The position numbers and the translations under genes were made by a program. Shown here one piece after another: positions 12,601 to 23,165 of a stretch of 64,000 bases of DNA. Source of the DNA: Hemicentrotus pulcherrimus (Eukaryota > Echinodermata > Echinoidea > Camarodonta > Strongylocentrotidae); the NCBI GenBank assembly GCA_003118195.1, contig BEXV01001541.1, positions 19,774 through 83,773 of the forward strand. Reading direction: 5' to 3'. The notes under the pieces are model-generated. The model was given only the letters and a program-made list of their open reading frames with translations, had not been told where the DNA came from and searched no databases. Position 1 is the stretch's first letter; each line of letters opens with the position of its first letter.

Positions 12601-15600
12601 CGATCTTCCTCTCCTCCCCTCCTCTCCTCCCCTCCTACCCCTCCTCCCACCCCTCCTATCCCTCATCCAACCCCTTCTCTCCCTCTTCCTGTTTCCCCTG
12701 ATTCTGTCAGTTTTGTTTATTTCTCAAAATATTGGACAATACACAAAACTACCTTGATAACTCTGGGAGATGAGTTTATTCCCCCAGCCCAAAGTGAAAA
12801 ATGTTTTGAAATTACAGATTTGATTTTAACAAATAAACATATTGATTAAACTTTCAAACTGCTTTTGTGTTCAGTTGACTGCAGTATCCAATGTTAATCA
12901 AGGTAGATGGTGATTGTAATACTTTTAAAGCAAAATGATGTATCTCCCTCTGGTATTACAGATGGAGGACTGTGTGATACAGATTGAAGAGGAAGAGAGG
13001 GCTAGGAGAATGGAGACGGGAAGAGATGCAACAAGGACCCAAACAAACATGGATGATACAGGGTAAGAACACATAATGTAGACCTTATAAAGATAATTTG
13101 TGCCTGTTCCAATAAGCATGTTGATTCAAAATTAAAATTATTTTATTTCTCATGCAAAACTTAATACAATGAAACAAGACAAATATGATTATACCTGTAG
13201 TAATGGCATGAGAAAAGAGGAACTAAGTAAAAGTAGAGATTTTTGAAGTATACGTTCCTCATAGGCTGCATACCAACATGCCTTGAAAACAAAGAATACA
13301 TAGAAAATCAATAAAATAAACAATATGTAACAAAAAAGAAATAATGTAATTTCGGAGAAACATAGAAAAGGAAAATTAATGAATGCAAAAGCTCTAGAAT
13401 AGATCAGCATAAAGGGGGAGAAAGGGATTGAGTCGAGAGTCAAACAAACTGAGAGTCGTGCATACTGACGACGTGTCAACAATGCAGCTGACTGTATGGC
13501 ACATAAAAGACTACGTTGATTGAGGTTAAGTAGCATTTGTAATAGGTTATGAAAGATAGCCCAAGTAAAATCTCTGCGTTGAAGTGCAACATGTAGCCTG
13601 TATACAATTTTAAATAGCAGTTTGTTTCACCTTTTGATAAGAGGGAAAGTTCTCCTCATATGTCACTAATGATATGCATATGTATGTATTTTCCACACAG
13701 TTTAAAAATATCAACATTATGCAGTAGATTTGCAATAAGAACATTTGGTGAAAAGGGATTGATTAGTTCCTTTCCCCTGATAACATTTGATAAGTATGAT
13801 CAGAGTTAAATAACAAAGCAATAATAATATTGGTATATTTATTTGATTTGCCCAGAGGATTTGAATGTTGAACAGATCAAGCTACAGTGATTTGCACAAC
13901 ATACAGTGCGTCCCAGAAAAAACGAAACCGAGAATTATTGATGTTTTATCATAACTTAAACACATTTATAATTAATAAATGACACATATTTGGAAAGCTT
14001 AGAACCCCTCTTTCATTTGATGCAACTCATATGATGCACATTTTCCACATGAGTGATAACAAGGAACTTGAAGAGAGGAAACAAAGTCATTTGGCAGACG
14101 GTCTTTGAATTTCAAAGAAAAAATCACATTTCTAAAAAGTTGAGTTTCTGCCCTTTCATATGACACCTCAATCAGAAAAAATGAGCAAGGAATGAAAAAG
14201 TTCTGTTTGTTTAAAGTAGTGCTTGCATTTCCGTGATTTTATCAAGCAAATTCGTTTTCACTGGCTGCCTGCCGTAGCAATAAACAGAATTGACAAAAGA
14301 CTTAACTCCGTTTCATTGACAATCAGCCATGCATCAAGTGTTTTCTTCTACGGCTGATTGTCGACGAAACGGTATTACGTCTGTTGTTAATTCCGTTTGT
14401 TGCCTGGTAGTCGGCCAGTGAAGACGAACTTTTTAAATCGAATAATGGAAATGGTAGCACTACTTTAAACAAACAGAACTTTGTTATTCCTAGCTCATTT
14501 TTCATATGAAAGGGCAGAAACTCAACTTTCTAGAAATTATATTTTATCTTTGAAATTCAGATACCGTCTGCCAAATTACTTTTTGGTTTCCTCTCTTCAA
14601 ATTCATTTTAATCACTCATGCGTGAAATATGCATATCCAAATATGTGTCATTTATCAATTATGATCGTGATTAAGTGATGATAAAACATCGATAAATCTT
14701 GGTTTCGTTTTTTCTGGGACGCACTGTACATTACATGTAAATGATGTGATACCTCAATGCTTAATGCTTTGTAGACTGTTGATGACGTTAATTTCTTCTA
14801 TGTTTATCGTATTAGGAGCCATGATCCCTCATCAGAGATGCAGAGCATAGATGTAGATAGTCATCATTACAGGGATGATCTGGGAGCTGGCAATGGATGG
14901 CAGGTAAGGTGTTAATCCTCATTACTAAGTCCCTCAGAGAGGACTCAAGGCTGTCAGTCCCTTGGTTGCTTACTTACAAGCATACATATGCTTTCTTAGC
15001 AATCAGGTAAAATGGGATAGGACATTAAAGCCTGACTGTCCTACTTGTAGCTACTTGCTCCCTCTATATAGAAAACTTCCCCAATTGGTGCCTGATGGTC
15101 CCCCATGATCCTCTTTTTCTTATGTTAGTTGAGAGCTGAGTTAATTAGATAGCCACCTGTCAGTGACCTCGCTAAGCAGTCTAATCCCTTCTGGCCCAGT
15201 AGTATTGACGGTCTTTAAAGGGAGGTCCAGTGAAAGGGGGAGTTTGTGTAGGGGAAACCCTGGTGTAGTGGTCCACCTGCACATACCCAATCATACTAGT
15301 AGGAGGAGAGACCTGAAGTTTACAGTGATTCTGTTTGCCCTATAAAATTACCTGTATATTTTGAAGTTTTATTGATAGAATATGGAATAAAATTATAGTG
15401 TGTACCCTAAATATGCATGGCATTATCATAATAATAATTAAGTATCTTCATCTCTGCCTGTCTTTCTCTCGTTCTTTCCCTCCATCTTTTCCCTCCATCT
15501 TTTCCCTCCATCTTTTCCCTCTTTCATTTCCTCCTTTCTCTCTCTCTCTCTCTCCCGCCCCCTCTCTCTCTCTCTATCTCTATCTCCCATTTTTTTGTTT

Positions 15601-15818
15601 TTCTATCTCTCCCTTTCTTCCCATCTCCCTCTCTCTCTCTCTCTCTCTCCCCCCCCCCTCTCTCTAAACAGACAGGGCCTGAGGGGACAATGGATGGGCG
15701 TAGCAGACAAGTGATGAGCATTCCGCCTTCAACTGACGGACTCTCAGCCAGCTTCTCATCGCGGAGTCAGTCTGCTCCCGAGTTTGGACGCAAGAATATG
15801 TTCACCTTCTGGAGCTGA
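3577..15818 (+). CDS. Coiled-coil protein, possible BICD/BICDR-like dynein adaptor (3' eight exons)
   Basis: Eight exons join in one frame: 3577-3696, 4775-4921, 5452-6630, 7450-7797, 9248-9448, 12962-13062, 14816-14903 and 15672-15818. Together they give 776 codons and a TGA. All introns have AG acceptors and GT donors. Heptad-rich, charged coiled coil occurs in exons 1-3 (residues about 1-115) and exon 5; between them lies a long acidic, low-complexity region. That region carries six S-L-x-(D/E)-E-(L/M) motifs. This pattern and the coiled-coil layout resemble dynein-dynactin adaptors (BICD, BICDR, TRAK, Spindly), whose known role is to link cargo to the motor. I could not match the protein to a named family member, so the family call is inference. 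It has no start codon in the window, so the 5' end is missing. The C-terminus is Ser/Gln-rich and ends in the residues FTFWS. Confidence 0.75.
3745..4064. mobile_element. Foldback MITE, about 320 bp
   Basis: The left end reads GGGGGTGTTTCACAAA and the right end TTTTGTGAAACACCCCCC, so the termini are inverted copies. Internal arms also pair (AACTTATCTCTAAAGTTGGA against TCCAACTTAGAGATAAGTT). It has no ORF. It is a non-autonomous DNA transposon inside an intron of the coiled-coil gene; the superfamily was not determined. Confidence 0.8.
4775..4921 (+). CDS. Exon: coiled coil (49 codons)
   Basis: The acceptor is TTGTTTAG and the donor GTAAGT at 4922. The translation begins VGALRDENNRLGERFEV and ends QVQELEQR, a clear heptad-type coiled coil. 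It is phase 0 at both ends. Confidence 0.8.
5452..6630 (+). CDS. Large exon: end of coiled coil, then acidic disordered region with SLADEL-type motifs
   Basis: The acceptor TTTAACAG ends at 5451 and the first codon is TTG (Leu), so this is an internal exon and not a translation start. About 30 residues of coiled coil are followed by a long acidic, Gly/Ser-rich stretch. Six related motifs start at 5557, 5689, 5770, 5932, 6067 and 6289 (SLYDEL, SLAEEL, SLAEEM, SLADEL, SLADEL, SLADEL). A run of D/E codons lies at about 6213-6240. The donor is CAG|GTTCGT at 6631, which is weak, but the next exon starts in phase and readthrough would stop within six codons. Confidence 0.85.
6838..7449. repeat. Decayed tandem repeats duplicating the next exon's acceptor and start
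   Basis: The intron carries about 180-bp units, aligned at ATTACCTACT-type sites at 6916, 7098 and 7274. Each unit includes a pyrimidine tract with TTAG followed by a decayed copy of the first 40-50 bases of the exon at 7450 (pseudo-exon starts at 7009 and 7185). The copies contain stops or frameshifts soon after. The third unit has about 85 bp of extra sequence. Confidence 0.8.
7450..7797 (+). CDS. Exon: hydrophobic helix, Ser/His-rich stretch and poly-Asp (116 codons)
   Basis: The acceptor TTTTTTTTAG ends at 7449 and the donor GTAAGA begins at 7798. The translation opens IEDVLHWVHVTLTHIILE, an amphipathic or hydrophobic helix. It continues through a Ser/His-rich linker and a run of Asp from a GAT repeat (about 7660-7677), then returns to helix. 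It is in phase with both neighbours. Confidence 0.8.
7798..9247. other. Intron containing a MITE, otherwise featureless
   Basis: AT-rich intron with no supported ORF. A foldback element at 8935-9178 is listed separately. Confidence 0.6.
8935..9178. mobile_element. Small foldback MITE
   Basis: The left end AGGGTTCAGTGACACAAAGAC is matched inverted at the right end by GTCTTTGTGTTACTGAACCCT, with one mismatch. It is about 244 bp and non-coding, and it sits within an intron about 70 bp upstream of the exon at 9248. Confidence 0.7.
9248..9448 (+). CDS. Exon: C-terminal coiled coil (67 codons)
   Basis: The acceptor is CTCCTAG and the donor GTGAGG at 9449. The translation begins LNGAYRGRRQEDQERIGQLE and continues as a long heptad coiled coil ending in a basic stretch. 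Reading through the donor would stop after three codons. It is phase 0 at both ends. Confidence 0.85.
9449..12961. other. Long intron with pyrimidine tracts
   Basis: No exon was found. It contains a poly-G run near 9530, C/T-rich low-complexity DNA at about 10760-11330 and another at about 12510-12700. The open frames across those tracts are low-complexity artefacts. Confidence 0.6.
10760..11335. repeat. Polypyrimidine (CT-rich) low-complexity tract
   Basis: The top strand is nearly all C and T for about 570 bp, with CTCTCT and CCTCC runs. Three overlapping Ser/Leu/Phe/Pro ORFs in different frames are a consequence of the composition. Confidence 0.85.
12962..13062 (+). CDS. Exon: short acidic/basic helix
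   Basis: The acceptor is GGTATTACAG and the donor G|GTAAGA at 13063. The translation begins MEDCVIQIEEEERARRME. The exon is 101 bp and ends after two bases of a Gly codon, completed by the first base of the exon at 14816. Confidence 0.75.
13912..14728. mobile_element. Long foldback element with TA target duplication
   Basis: The ends are CAGTGCGTCCCAGAAAAAAC and its inverse, flanked by TA on both sides (13912-13913 and 14727-14728). Each half is an imperfect inverted copy of the other over almost 400 bp, and the centre lies near 14340. It has no transposase. TA duplication and terminal inverted repeats fit a non-autonomous Tc1/mariner-class element; the family assignment is inference. Confidence 0.85.
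14816..14903 (+). CDS. Exon: short linker (29 codons plus one base)
   Basis: The acceptor is CGTATTAG and the donor CAG|GTAAGG. It encodes SHDPSSEMQSIDVDSHHYRD and a short Gly-rich tail. The phase joins the exons at 12962 and 15672 exactly. Confidence 0.75.
15040..15345 (+). repeat. Dispersed repeat, family also at 61.2 kb and partly at 26.4 kb
   Basis: It shares the string CTACTTGCTCCCTCTA and the following AGAAAACTT, then CCTCTTTTTCTTATGTTA and AGATAGCCACCTGTCAGTGA, with 60940-61335. Its 3' part (GGAGGAGAGACCTGAAG, then TTACAGTGATTCTGTTTG) matches 26405-26520. It is non-coding and probably an old interspersed element. Confidence 0.75.
15465..15668. repeat. CT-rich repeat with short tandem (TTTTCCCTCCATC)n
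   Basis: Tandem copies of TTTTCCCTCCATC at about 15478-15525 are followed by CTCTCT runs. The tract forms the polypyrimidine stretch directly upstream of the last exon's acceptor. Confidence 0.85.
15672..15818 (+). CDS. Terminal coding exon (48 codons and TGA)
   Basis: The acceptor CTAAACAG ends at 15671. The translation begins TGPEGTMDGRSRQVMS and is Ser/Gln-rich; it ends GRKNMFTFWS and the TGA at 15816-15818. The phase agrees with the preceding exon. Confidence 0.8.
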   Translation, partial: TGPEGTMDGRSRQVMSIPPSTDGLSASFSSRSQSAPEFGRKNMFTFWS

Positions 15819-16396
15819 TCTACAGCCCCCTATCGCTAGACACAGAAGATGGCGTTGTGTATTCTGCCATTCACGTGGATCATGCATGCTTAATAGAGTA
15901 CAAGTAAATTGTACAATCAGTGATATTCAAATCAAAATATTTTTTTTCTCTCTCTCTCACAGAAAGTGTATGTCATCATGCTTTAAACTAAAGCATGACA
16001 ATTTGTTGGAAATTATGATTTGTCTTGGAGCTGTGTACTGTATGAGAAGAATAAGTATGATTCAGGTAGCAAACACAAATGTGCTTTAGCCTTATAACAA
16101 ACACACATTCCATTTTTCCCCAGTTTTTTTCTTCTTCAATACGTGTGACATTTCATTTTAAGTCTTGAAATCTAAGTGCATTTTGGAAATGAACCTCACT
16201 ATGAAATCAGTGTGTGATGATTATGGATGGTTCTATGCTGTTTGTGAGATTTATGGAAAAAAATGGTGTATGATTTCAAAGTTTTTCTTGCCAAAGCGTA
16301 CATCTCGAATCCATTCTAAATCTCCATCCATCCATTCTGCTTTAATACTAAGTGCGAGTCAGTTGACTACATGTATGTTTGGTGCGAAGGAATAAA
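15819..16396 (+). other. Putative 3' UTR with AATAAA
   Basis: The first AATAAA after the stop codon is at 16391-16396. There is no further splice-like coding segment, so this is the likely 3' UTR if that signal is used. Longer UTRs cannot be excluded. Confidence 0.4.
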
Positions 16397-19371
16397 CTTA
16401 CATAAAGCAACGTTAGAGATTTGCATAATATACATATCAAAGAATATTGCACTATAGACAAGTAAAGTGGGTGAAGTTTGATTTGCATGTGCCTTTTTCA
16501 ATTCACCTTTTTGTTTTGTTTTGAAGACACATTTTTAGAAGCATTCCATGTATCCATCCACTCCTGAATGCCTTATTCATCAAAGGGCACCTTTTAACGA
16601 TTCCATCCAACTGCTTCTCATTTTTTCCGCTGTAATTTAACAAAGCATTAAACTTGGACCAAACCTTTGGCCTACCAGTATATAATGATTTATTTCAAGT
16701 TCTAAATTTATTTGCTTTGCCTTAAACAATAATTGCTGAAGAAAGTTATTTGGTTTAAAACAATGCCTGAAGCAGAAAAACAAAAATACAACATACAGTA
16801 GATGAATAATATATGAAAAGCAAACATTTGTCAAATTTTCTTCCTGAGGGAAGCGCACCTTTATTAAAAAAAAAGAAAAAAAAAGAGAGCTTAATCAAAA
16901 AAGATTAATTCTATTTTATTTTGCAATATAGGAAGAAATAATTCATAGAAAAGGGGAAACAATTAATAAAAGCTTGCTGAATCTACAAAGTCAAATGCGT
17001 TTCTAGAATTCAAGGGAATTTCCCTTATAGAGAATTCAGTTCATGAAAAAGTAGATTAACACTTTTAAACAGTGTTTAGGTGATAATTTATTGTACATTA
17101 CACAGTACAGTACATTACCACATTCCAAACCTAAGGCTGTAATCCTAGAACAAACAATCAAATAAATTAAGTAAGAACGAATAATTCATTGATATAAGTA
17201 TGAAATATTAATAGATAGGACAGAACTTGCCAAAGTTATCTGAAATAGTGACATACCAATACTAGCAGAAACATTCCACAATCAAATAGTACTGAATACA
17301 AGTGTGTAGATCTGTACAACAAAAATACTGGAATATACAAGAATTATGAATCAAGTTAATTATAAATTGTAAATAAATGTTATTTGATTCAAATCAAGCA
17401 CTAATGTTTAGTGTTGACATATAAAAGAAAAATATGTAAAGTGTGAAATATACATGCCTTACCAGGATAAGTATCCTAAAAAAATAAATATAAAAAAGTG
17501 ATTTTGTAGACTTGCACTTGTGTCTTTCAATCATTGAATATTTCTTTGTGATTTCAGAAAATAGAAAAATTATAAAATGTTGGCAAGATATGTATTCTCA
17601 CTTAAATTGGTAGTAAAATCTTTTTTTCTTCAAGCCTTTCTTGCGAGAAGGCAAAAAATATAGTAAAGACAAAAAAAAATTAAAAAATAAAAATTAAAAA
17701 AAATTAAAAAAGGGAGAAAAACAAAAACAAGATTTAAAATAAATAAGTTTGTGAAAGTGTATAAGTCTTTAAATAATGTTTGTGATATTTTTGAATGGTA
17801 TATGTGTAGTGCCTAAGAGTAAATTTATAATGAGTAACTTGAAAATATTTTGAAGCAATGATAAGCAAATCTTTTGTTTGTAATGGGTAATAGGATTAAG
17901 AATCATGATTTTAGATGTTTATTTTTTGAATATCTGTGAAAATTAAAAAATAGTTTAGTTGAATATTCAAACAAGTTCACATAAAGAATATACTGAAGAA
18001 TAGTGTGCACAGTAAAGTGTACTGCTAAGCCATTGCCATTCTGCTTACAGTCAAGTGTTCTTTGACATTGGGCGCAAGTCAAAGATATTTTGTCCCATAC
18101 TTGCATTTTACCATCCACTCCATATCATATAAATGGTCAGGTATGAAAACATTCAGAACTAGAAGGAGATTAACTTCAAAGTGTATCATGTATGTTTCAC
18201 ATCATTAAAGTACATCATGCACAAGATATATATAAATAAATATGAACATCCAACTGAGAGACAGTTTTTTTTTACTCATCCAAAAGTGAGAAAAAACAAA
18301 GCAAACAAACTAAAACAGGAAACAAAAAGCAAATGAAGAAAATTGAATGTTTTGCAAAACTAAATATTTCAGAAATATTTACAGTACCTCACAAATAATG
18401 AAACTGAAAAATTAAGGCTTGTACACATAAAATTGATGTGCAAATCATTTCAAATATTTCTTGTTGCATAATTCAGCTTGAAGATGGGTGTTACTAATGT
18501 GTGGGATTTGTAGTCGTCTGTGCTTTTAGGTATTTGCCAGTGGAAGTGATAATGTGATGTGATAGAGTAGTAGTGTAGTTTATTGAAGCACATGTATTTA
18601 AGTGCTCTCATGTTTTGCAGCTAAGTGCTGATTATGGTCAGTAATATAATGATCATCATGACTGAAATATGTGTTGGAAATGTGTCACGTGTGTGTATAA
18701 TGTTAACAGCAGCTAGCAGCGAAGGATATATTTATGAAGAAAAAGAGTATGATTGTATGTGATTCAAATATGATTTGAAGAAGATCTAAAGCTTTATTTT
18801 CCATCCCCAGTAATGTACATGTATACATGGCAGTTTGTACTTGTGCAATATAAACGTCCATTTGAGTGTTACATGAGACGGGAAGTTACGTGTCCATTTT
18901 TGTTTCGATGTAAAAAAAAGCAAAGTAAATTCGAGAAAGGACAGGTATTGTTTGTATATTGTGCATATGTACATGAAGGAAATGTGATGTGTATTCTGTA
19001 AAGAAACAACTGATTCTTAGGGCTTACCTTTTAAATATGTACCATAGGATGATCACATGGGCCTTGCGTTTAAGTAGGAGATGGGAGGTCCATTTGTAAA
19101 TTTCTTGTCCAAATCAAATTGTAAATGAAATTCTGGTGTAAATTTGTAAAATGTATAGGGCGTGTAAACTTTTTAGTTTTTTAAAGAGATATTTATATAA
19201 AAGGATCTGAAATTCCACAAAGTCTTACCAAAACTGAACTCTGTTCTTGCCCAGTTTGTAAAGATATTAAAAGCCCCCCCTATGTACAGGAAGAAACAGA
19301 GCATGATCGAGGTGCTATGCCATGTGACTTTTCACAAAATTTGCGGACTTCCTTTCATAGAGATATGAAGC

Positions 19372-19566
19372 CTAAAGCCTCGTTCAGATATGGAGCGGTA
19401 AAACGTTTTTTTATGATGACGAAACGTGTAATACGCTTCATGTTTCTGTATCTTACAACGCAGAGCTAAGTGATTAGGCCTACGTACGTAAGAGTGTTGT
19501 GCGCAGCTGCCACATACTTACGTTTAAAAAAACGGTTTACCGCGTCGTATCTGAGCGAGGCTTTTA
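19372..19566. mobile_element. Foldback MITE, about 195 bp
   Basis: The left arm AAGCCTCGTTCAGATA and the right arm TATCTGAGCGAGGCTT are inverted near-copies. Inner arms also pair (GGTAAAACGTTTTTTTA against TAAAAAAACGGTTTACC). It is non-coding. Confidence 0.75.
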
Positions 19567-21396
19567 CCAATGTATAAATCCATGTGAATTAATGGACATA
19601 TGTATAAACAGAGTGTAAAACTGTCTTTTCAAAAGAAAGTAGGGATCTATCTATCAATGTGAGATAAAAGCTTTAAGAAGTATTAAAAAGAAGAATATCT
19701 TCCCCACCTTTGAAAACTTTGTAAAAAAGCACACATGAACAAGATTTTTATGGAGCACTGTATAAAAGGACGCATGTTTTAAGAAGAGATCATGATGAAA
19801 GTTAATAGTGCTATGTATTAAACACGCAGCGTTTATGAAACACAGTTGCAAAGCAAAATAGTGTTAAGTTAGGTAAATTAGAGATAAATGTAAGGGCTAT
19901 GTTCTCGAAAGCTGCAGAAATTTAGGCCAGGTATGTAGTCCATTTACAAACATGCATTTACAGTCATTTACGATGATCTTAGGAGTGAAGTTTGGCATTT
20001 CATGAATCAGTGACATATAGATCGAGTTGGGCCAGGTCCACCTTCGACCACTTACTAGAATATGGACCTAAATCATTTAGGCCGCATTGTAAGTTGTCTT
20101 GGTGATGGTACATGGACATGTAGATGTACTTGTCTATTGTCAAGTCTGTTTTTTTGTTTGTTCACAGACATGCAATGTTTTAATCTGCTTCTATCGCATA
20201 CGTGCATGAAATGAAACTTAAAGTAGAACTAAGTTTGGTATAGAAGAGAAAAATAACAAAGTTAAAAAATAAGATTGAAAAGTATATGGAGCTTTGAATG
20301 TCAAGGAAGGAAGTTGCTACACCTTATTCATTATAAGAAAGTTATCTAAAAAAAAGTACTTATTTATATCAGGATGGTGTATAATTATGCAGGGCTGATG
20401 ATAAACTTGTTTTCAGTTTGGATTATGCTCAATGCTGTTATCCTTTTCCTTTCTAGCAACATGTGCAATGATTATCTAAAGAAAAGCGTCTCTTTTTGGT
20501 TGCTACTCTTACAGATTTGACTCCACAAAAGAACAGAAATGTGTTGTCATTTTCTGATACTGTTTTTCCAATCAAGATACATGTATTATTGTTCATGTTT
20601 TGCAAATATCAAAATGTTTGGTGAAAAATTATTGATCACTCCAATTCCTATTTTCCAGCTCCCAGCATGTAAGATGAAGAAGTTGGAAACAGTTTACTAG
20701 AAATGATGATACATTAATTTAACCAACAAGTTAGCAGCCCTTATTAAAACTGAAAGAATCAAATTATATACAATTAGAAACAAGATAAAATATGAGTACT
20801 TTGCTAGGATTGGCGAATGGAGAATACAACAAAAGTCAGTCCTGATTTTTGCAGTAAAGACTACTTTCAAAATTTCATTTCGAGATATTGTGCTAAAAAA
20901 AATATTACGAGGCAGTCTAAATGAATAAAGCACACTGTTCCAGAAGGCCTATTTAAATTGTTTTGGTTGTTTGGCAATTGTCCCAGCAAGTTTAGTTTTT
21001 AAAACCACCTGGTGGTAAGTTGAATGAATGAAAACCATAAGTAAGTGATATGTTTATTTTGGCAAGTTCATCATGTATTATAATCAAATGAAATTTATTT
21101 TTATGATAGGCTTCTAAGCAGAGGTATGAAATTGCCCAGAGGTTTTTCATCTTTAAAAGATTATTGCATTGACTTTTTGTAGAATGCCAAGGTATTTTCT
21201 TATTAGAGTCGTGGATTAGGATTGAAAATGAGATTTTTGAAGAATGCGATTTGATTTTCGTGATATATTTAAATTCTGAGTGTGTGTCAAATTGCAATAT
21301 TTAATAGAGCAATGCACTGTGCTTTAAGTCTACTGAATCTTTATCATAGTTTTATTTTGTGCAATCAAAGATAGTAAAAATTGGTTTTTGTAGTGT

Positions 21397-21685
21397 TAAT
21401 ACACCAGTTTACAGTTGTGTGCGCCATTTTAAATGGCACCCAAACAAAGCCAATGACCTAGAGGTCATGTATTTATGCGTAAATAAGATCGCGCCTATGC
21501 AAATTATGATGATATCACTGCGTGCGCGCTGCGTTGTGCGCGCATATATCATCATTTGCATGGGCACAATATTAATTTACGCAAAAATACGTGACCTCAG
21601 GTCATTGGCACCCTGTTTGGGTGCAATTTAAACTGGCGCCCAGTCTGCGCATGCGCACTGATACAACCGTAAACTGGTGTATTAT
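21397..21685. mobile_element. Foldback MITE with TAATACACCAGTTTAC ends
   Basis: The termini AATACACCAGTTTAC and GTAAACTGGTGTATT are inverted copies. Interior segments pair too (CAATGACCTAGAGGTCA against TGACCTCAGGTCATTG). The centre is CpG-rich (CTGCGTGCGCGCTGCG). Confidence 0.8.
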
Positions 21686-22679
21686 ATGTAGTTGCAATAT
21701 TCAATATGAATAGAAATGTTGGGTGGTTATTGCTACGAAAATGACTTTAAAGACCATATCCAAACGGAAAAATGAAGTGGATGAATTATAAATCAACGGA
21801 AAGCTTATAAGCCATAGATTACAATGAAAAATGATATGCCATTTTAGTGTCTGTCAGAGGAGTATCAGCTCTCTGAAAACTCAAACCTAAAGCTTTGAAA
21901 AATCGGAAGTTGTCAGCCTAATAACTTGCTGTCGCCTTAAAGGCATCATCTTTTGTGGATTACGCATACCGGTATTCATATTTGCATTAATTAAGCGTAG
22001 CTCATTGCCTCAGCTATAAAGTTGAACTGGTCGGGTCCACATTTAATCTCGTCACTGTAACTGAGGCAAATTTGACCTGTAATTTGGAGGGGTGGAGAAA
22101 ATGAGGTTTCAATTTGCCTTTGTGCAGTAACACTTCCTATTCCTTTATATTTGTATTCTACACGATTAATTCAGTTTCCATTTTTATCATCGGATATGGT
22201 CTTTAAATGATGCTAGCTTTATTGGGTTGATATGCAAGGTTGCAGTTCATGTCTGAAAGGATTTTCCAGTTCAAAGTTTTGCAATTTAGTTGATCTTTCT
22301 GTGATGGTCAGAGTAGACTTTTATTTTGAGTATAATACCGCCATCCTCCACTTTTTTTTTCAGGAGTATATCTGGCAGCAAGTGTAGGTAAAGAGATAAG
22401 ATAAGAACCGACCAGATTTTGGACTAGTTTAACGTGTGTAGGTGAGATGTCTGTCATTACACCTAAGAAATTACCGGTATTGTGTTGGTTGAAGATTGCA
22501 TTTGATCTTTTTTTCCTTAAATATCAATTATGTCAGTCAGGTTAAGCCTCTAATAGAAGTTTGATGTTGCTATTTATGATTTGAAATTAGTTAGGATAAT
22601 GAAATCACAAACAGTTGAAACACCTTTCAATTCATGTGCATAATCTCTCCCCGCATTCTCTCAGTTATTTGTTTACACT

Positions 22680-23165
22680 TTCCTTTCCCTTATCTTCTTT
22701 CTCTCTCTAATCATCCCGGTCTACCCCCTCTCTCTGTCTCTCATCTTCCATGTCCATAACTTTATGGACCTTTTTTTCTTCATCCAAGCCCATTCATTTT
22801 TCTTTAAACCTCTTATTGTCTCTCCCTTTCCATCCTCTCCTCTTACTCTCTCATCATTTCCCTTCCCACAATTCAATGCTATTCTTTGTTTTCACCAGTC
22901 CTTCTCATTTCTTCTCTATAAGCTCTTGTCTTTTCTTACCACCTTTGAATTTCATTTTCTCATCATCCCTCTCTCTTATCCTCCCTCTCTCTTATCCTCC
23001 CTCTCTCTTATCCCCCCCTCTCTCTTATCCCCCCTCTCTCTTATCCCCCTCTCTCTTATCCTCCCTCTCTCTTATCCTCCCTCTCTCTTATCCCCCCTCT
23101 CTCTTATCCTCTCCTTTCTCTTGCAACCTTCCTTTCCTCTCCCCCTTCTGCTCTTTATTTTCTCT
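22680..23165. repeat. CT-rich tract with tandem CTCTCTCTTATCC(C/T)CC units
   Basis: About eight or more 15-17-bp units occur at roughly 22966-23115, within a wider pyrimidine tract. The Ser/Leu/Pro ORFs across it are artefacts of composition. Confidence 0.85.

Larger units (their letters stand above)
16397..22680. other. AT-rich intergenic DNA, no gene seen
   Basis: There are long A- and T-rich stretches and only short random ORFs. Two MITEs (19372-19566 and 21397-21685) are the only structured features recognised. Confidence 0.65.
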
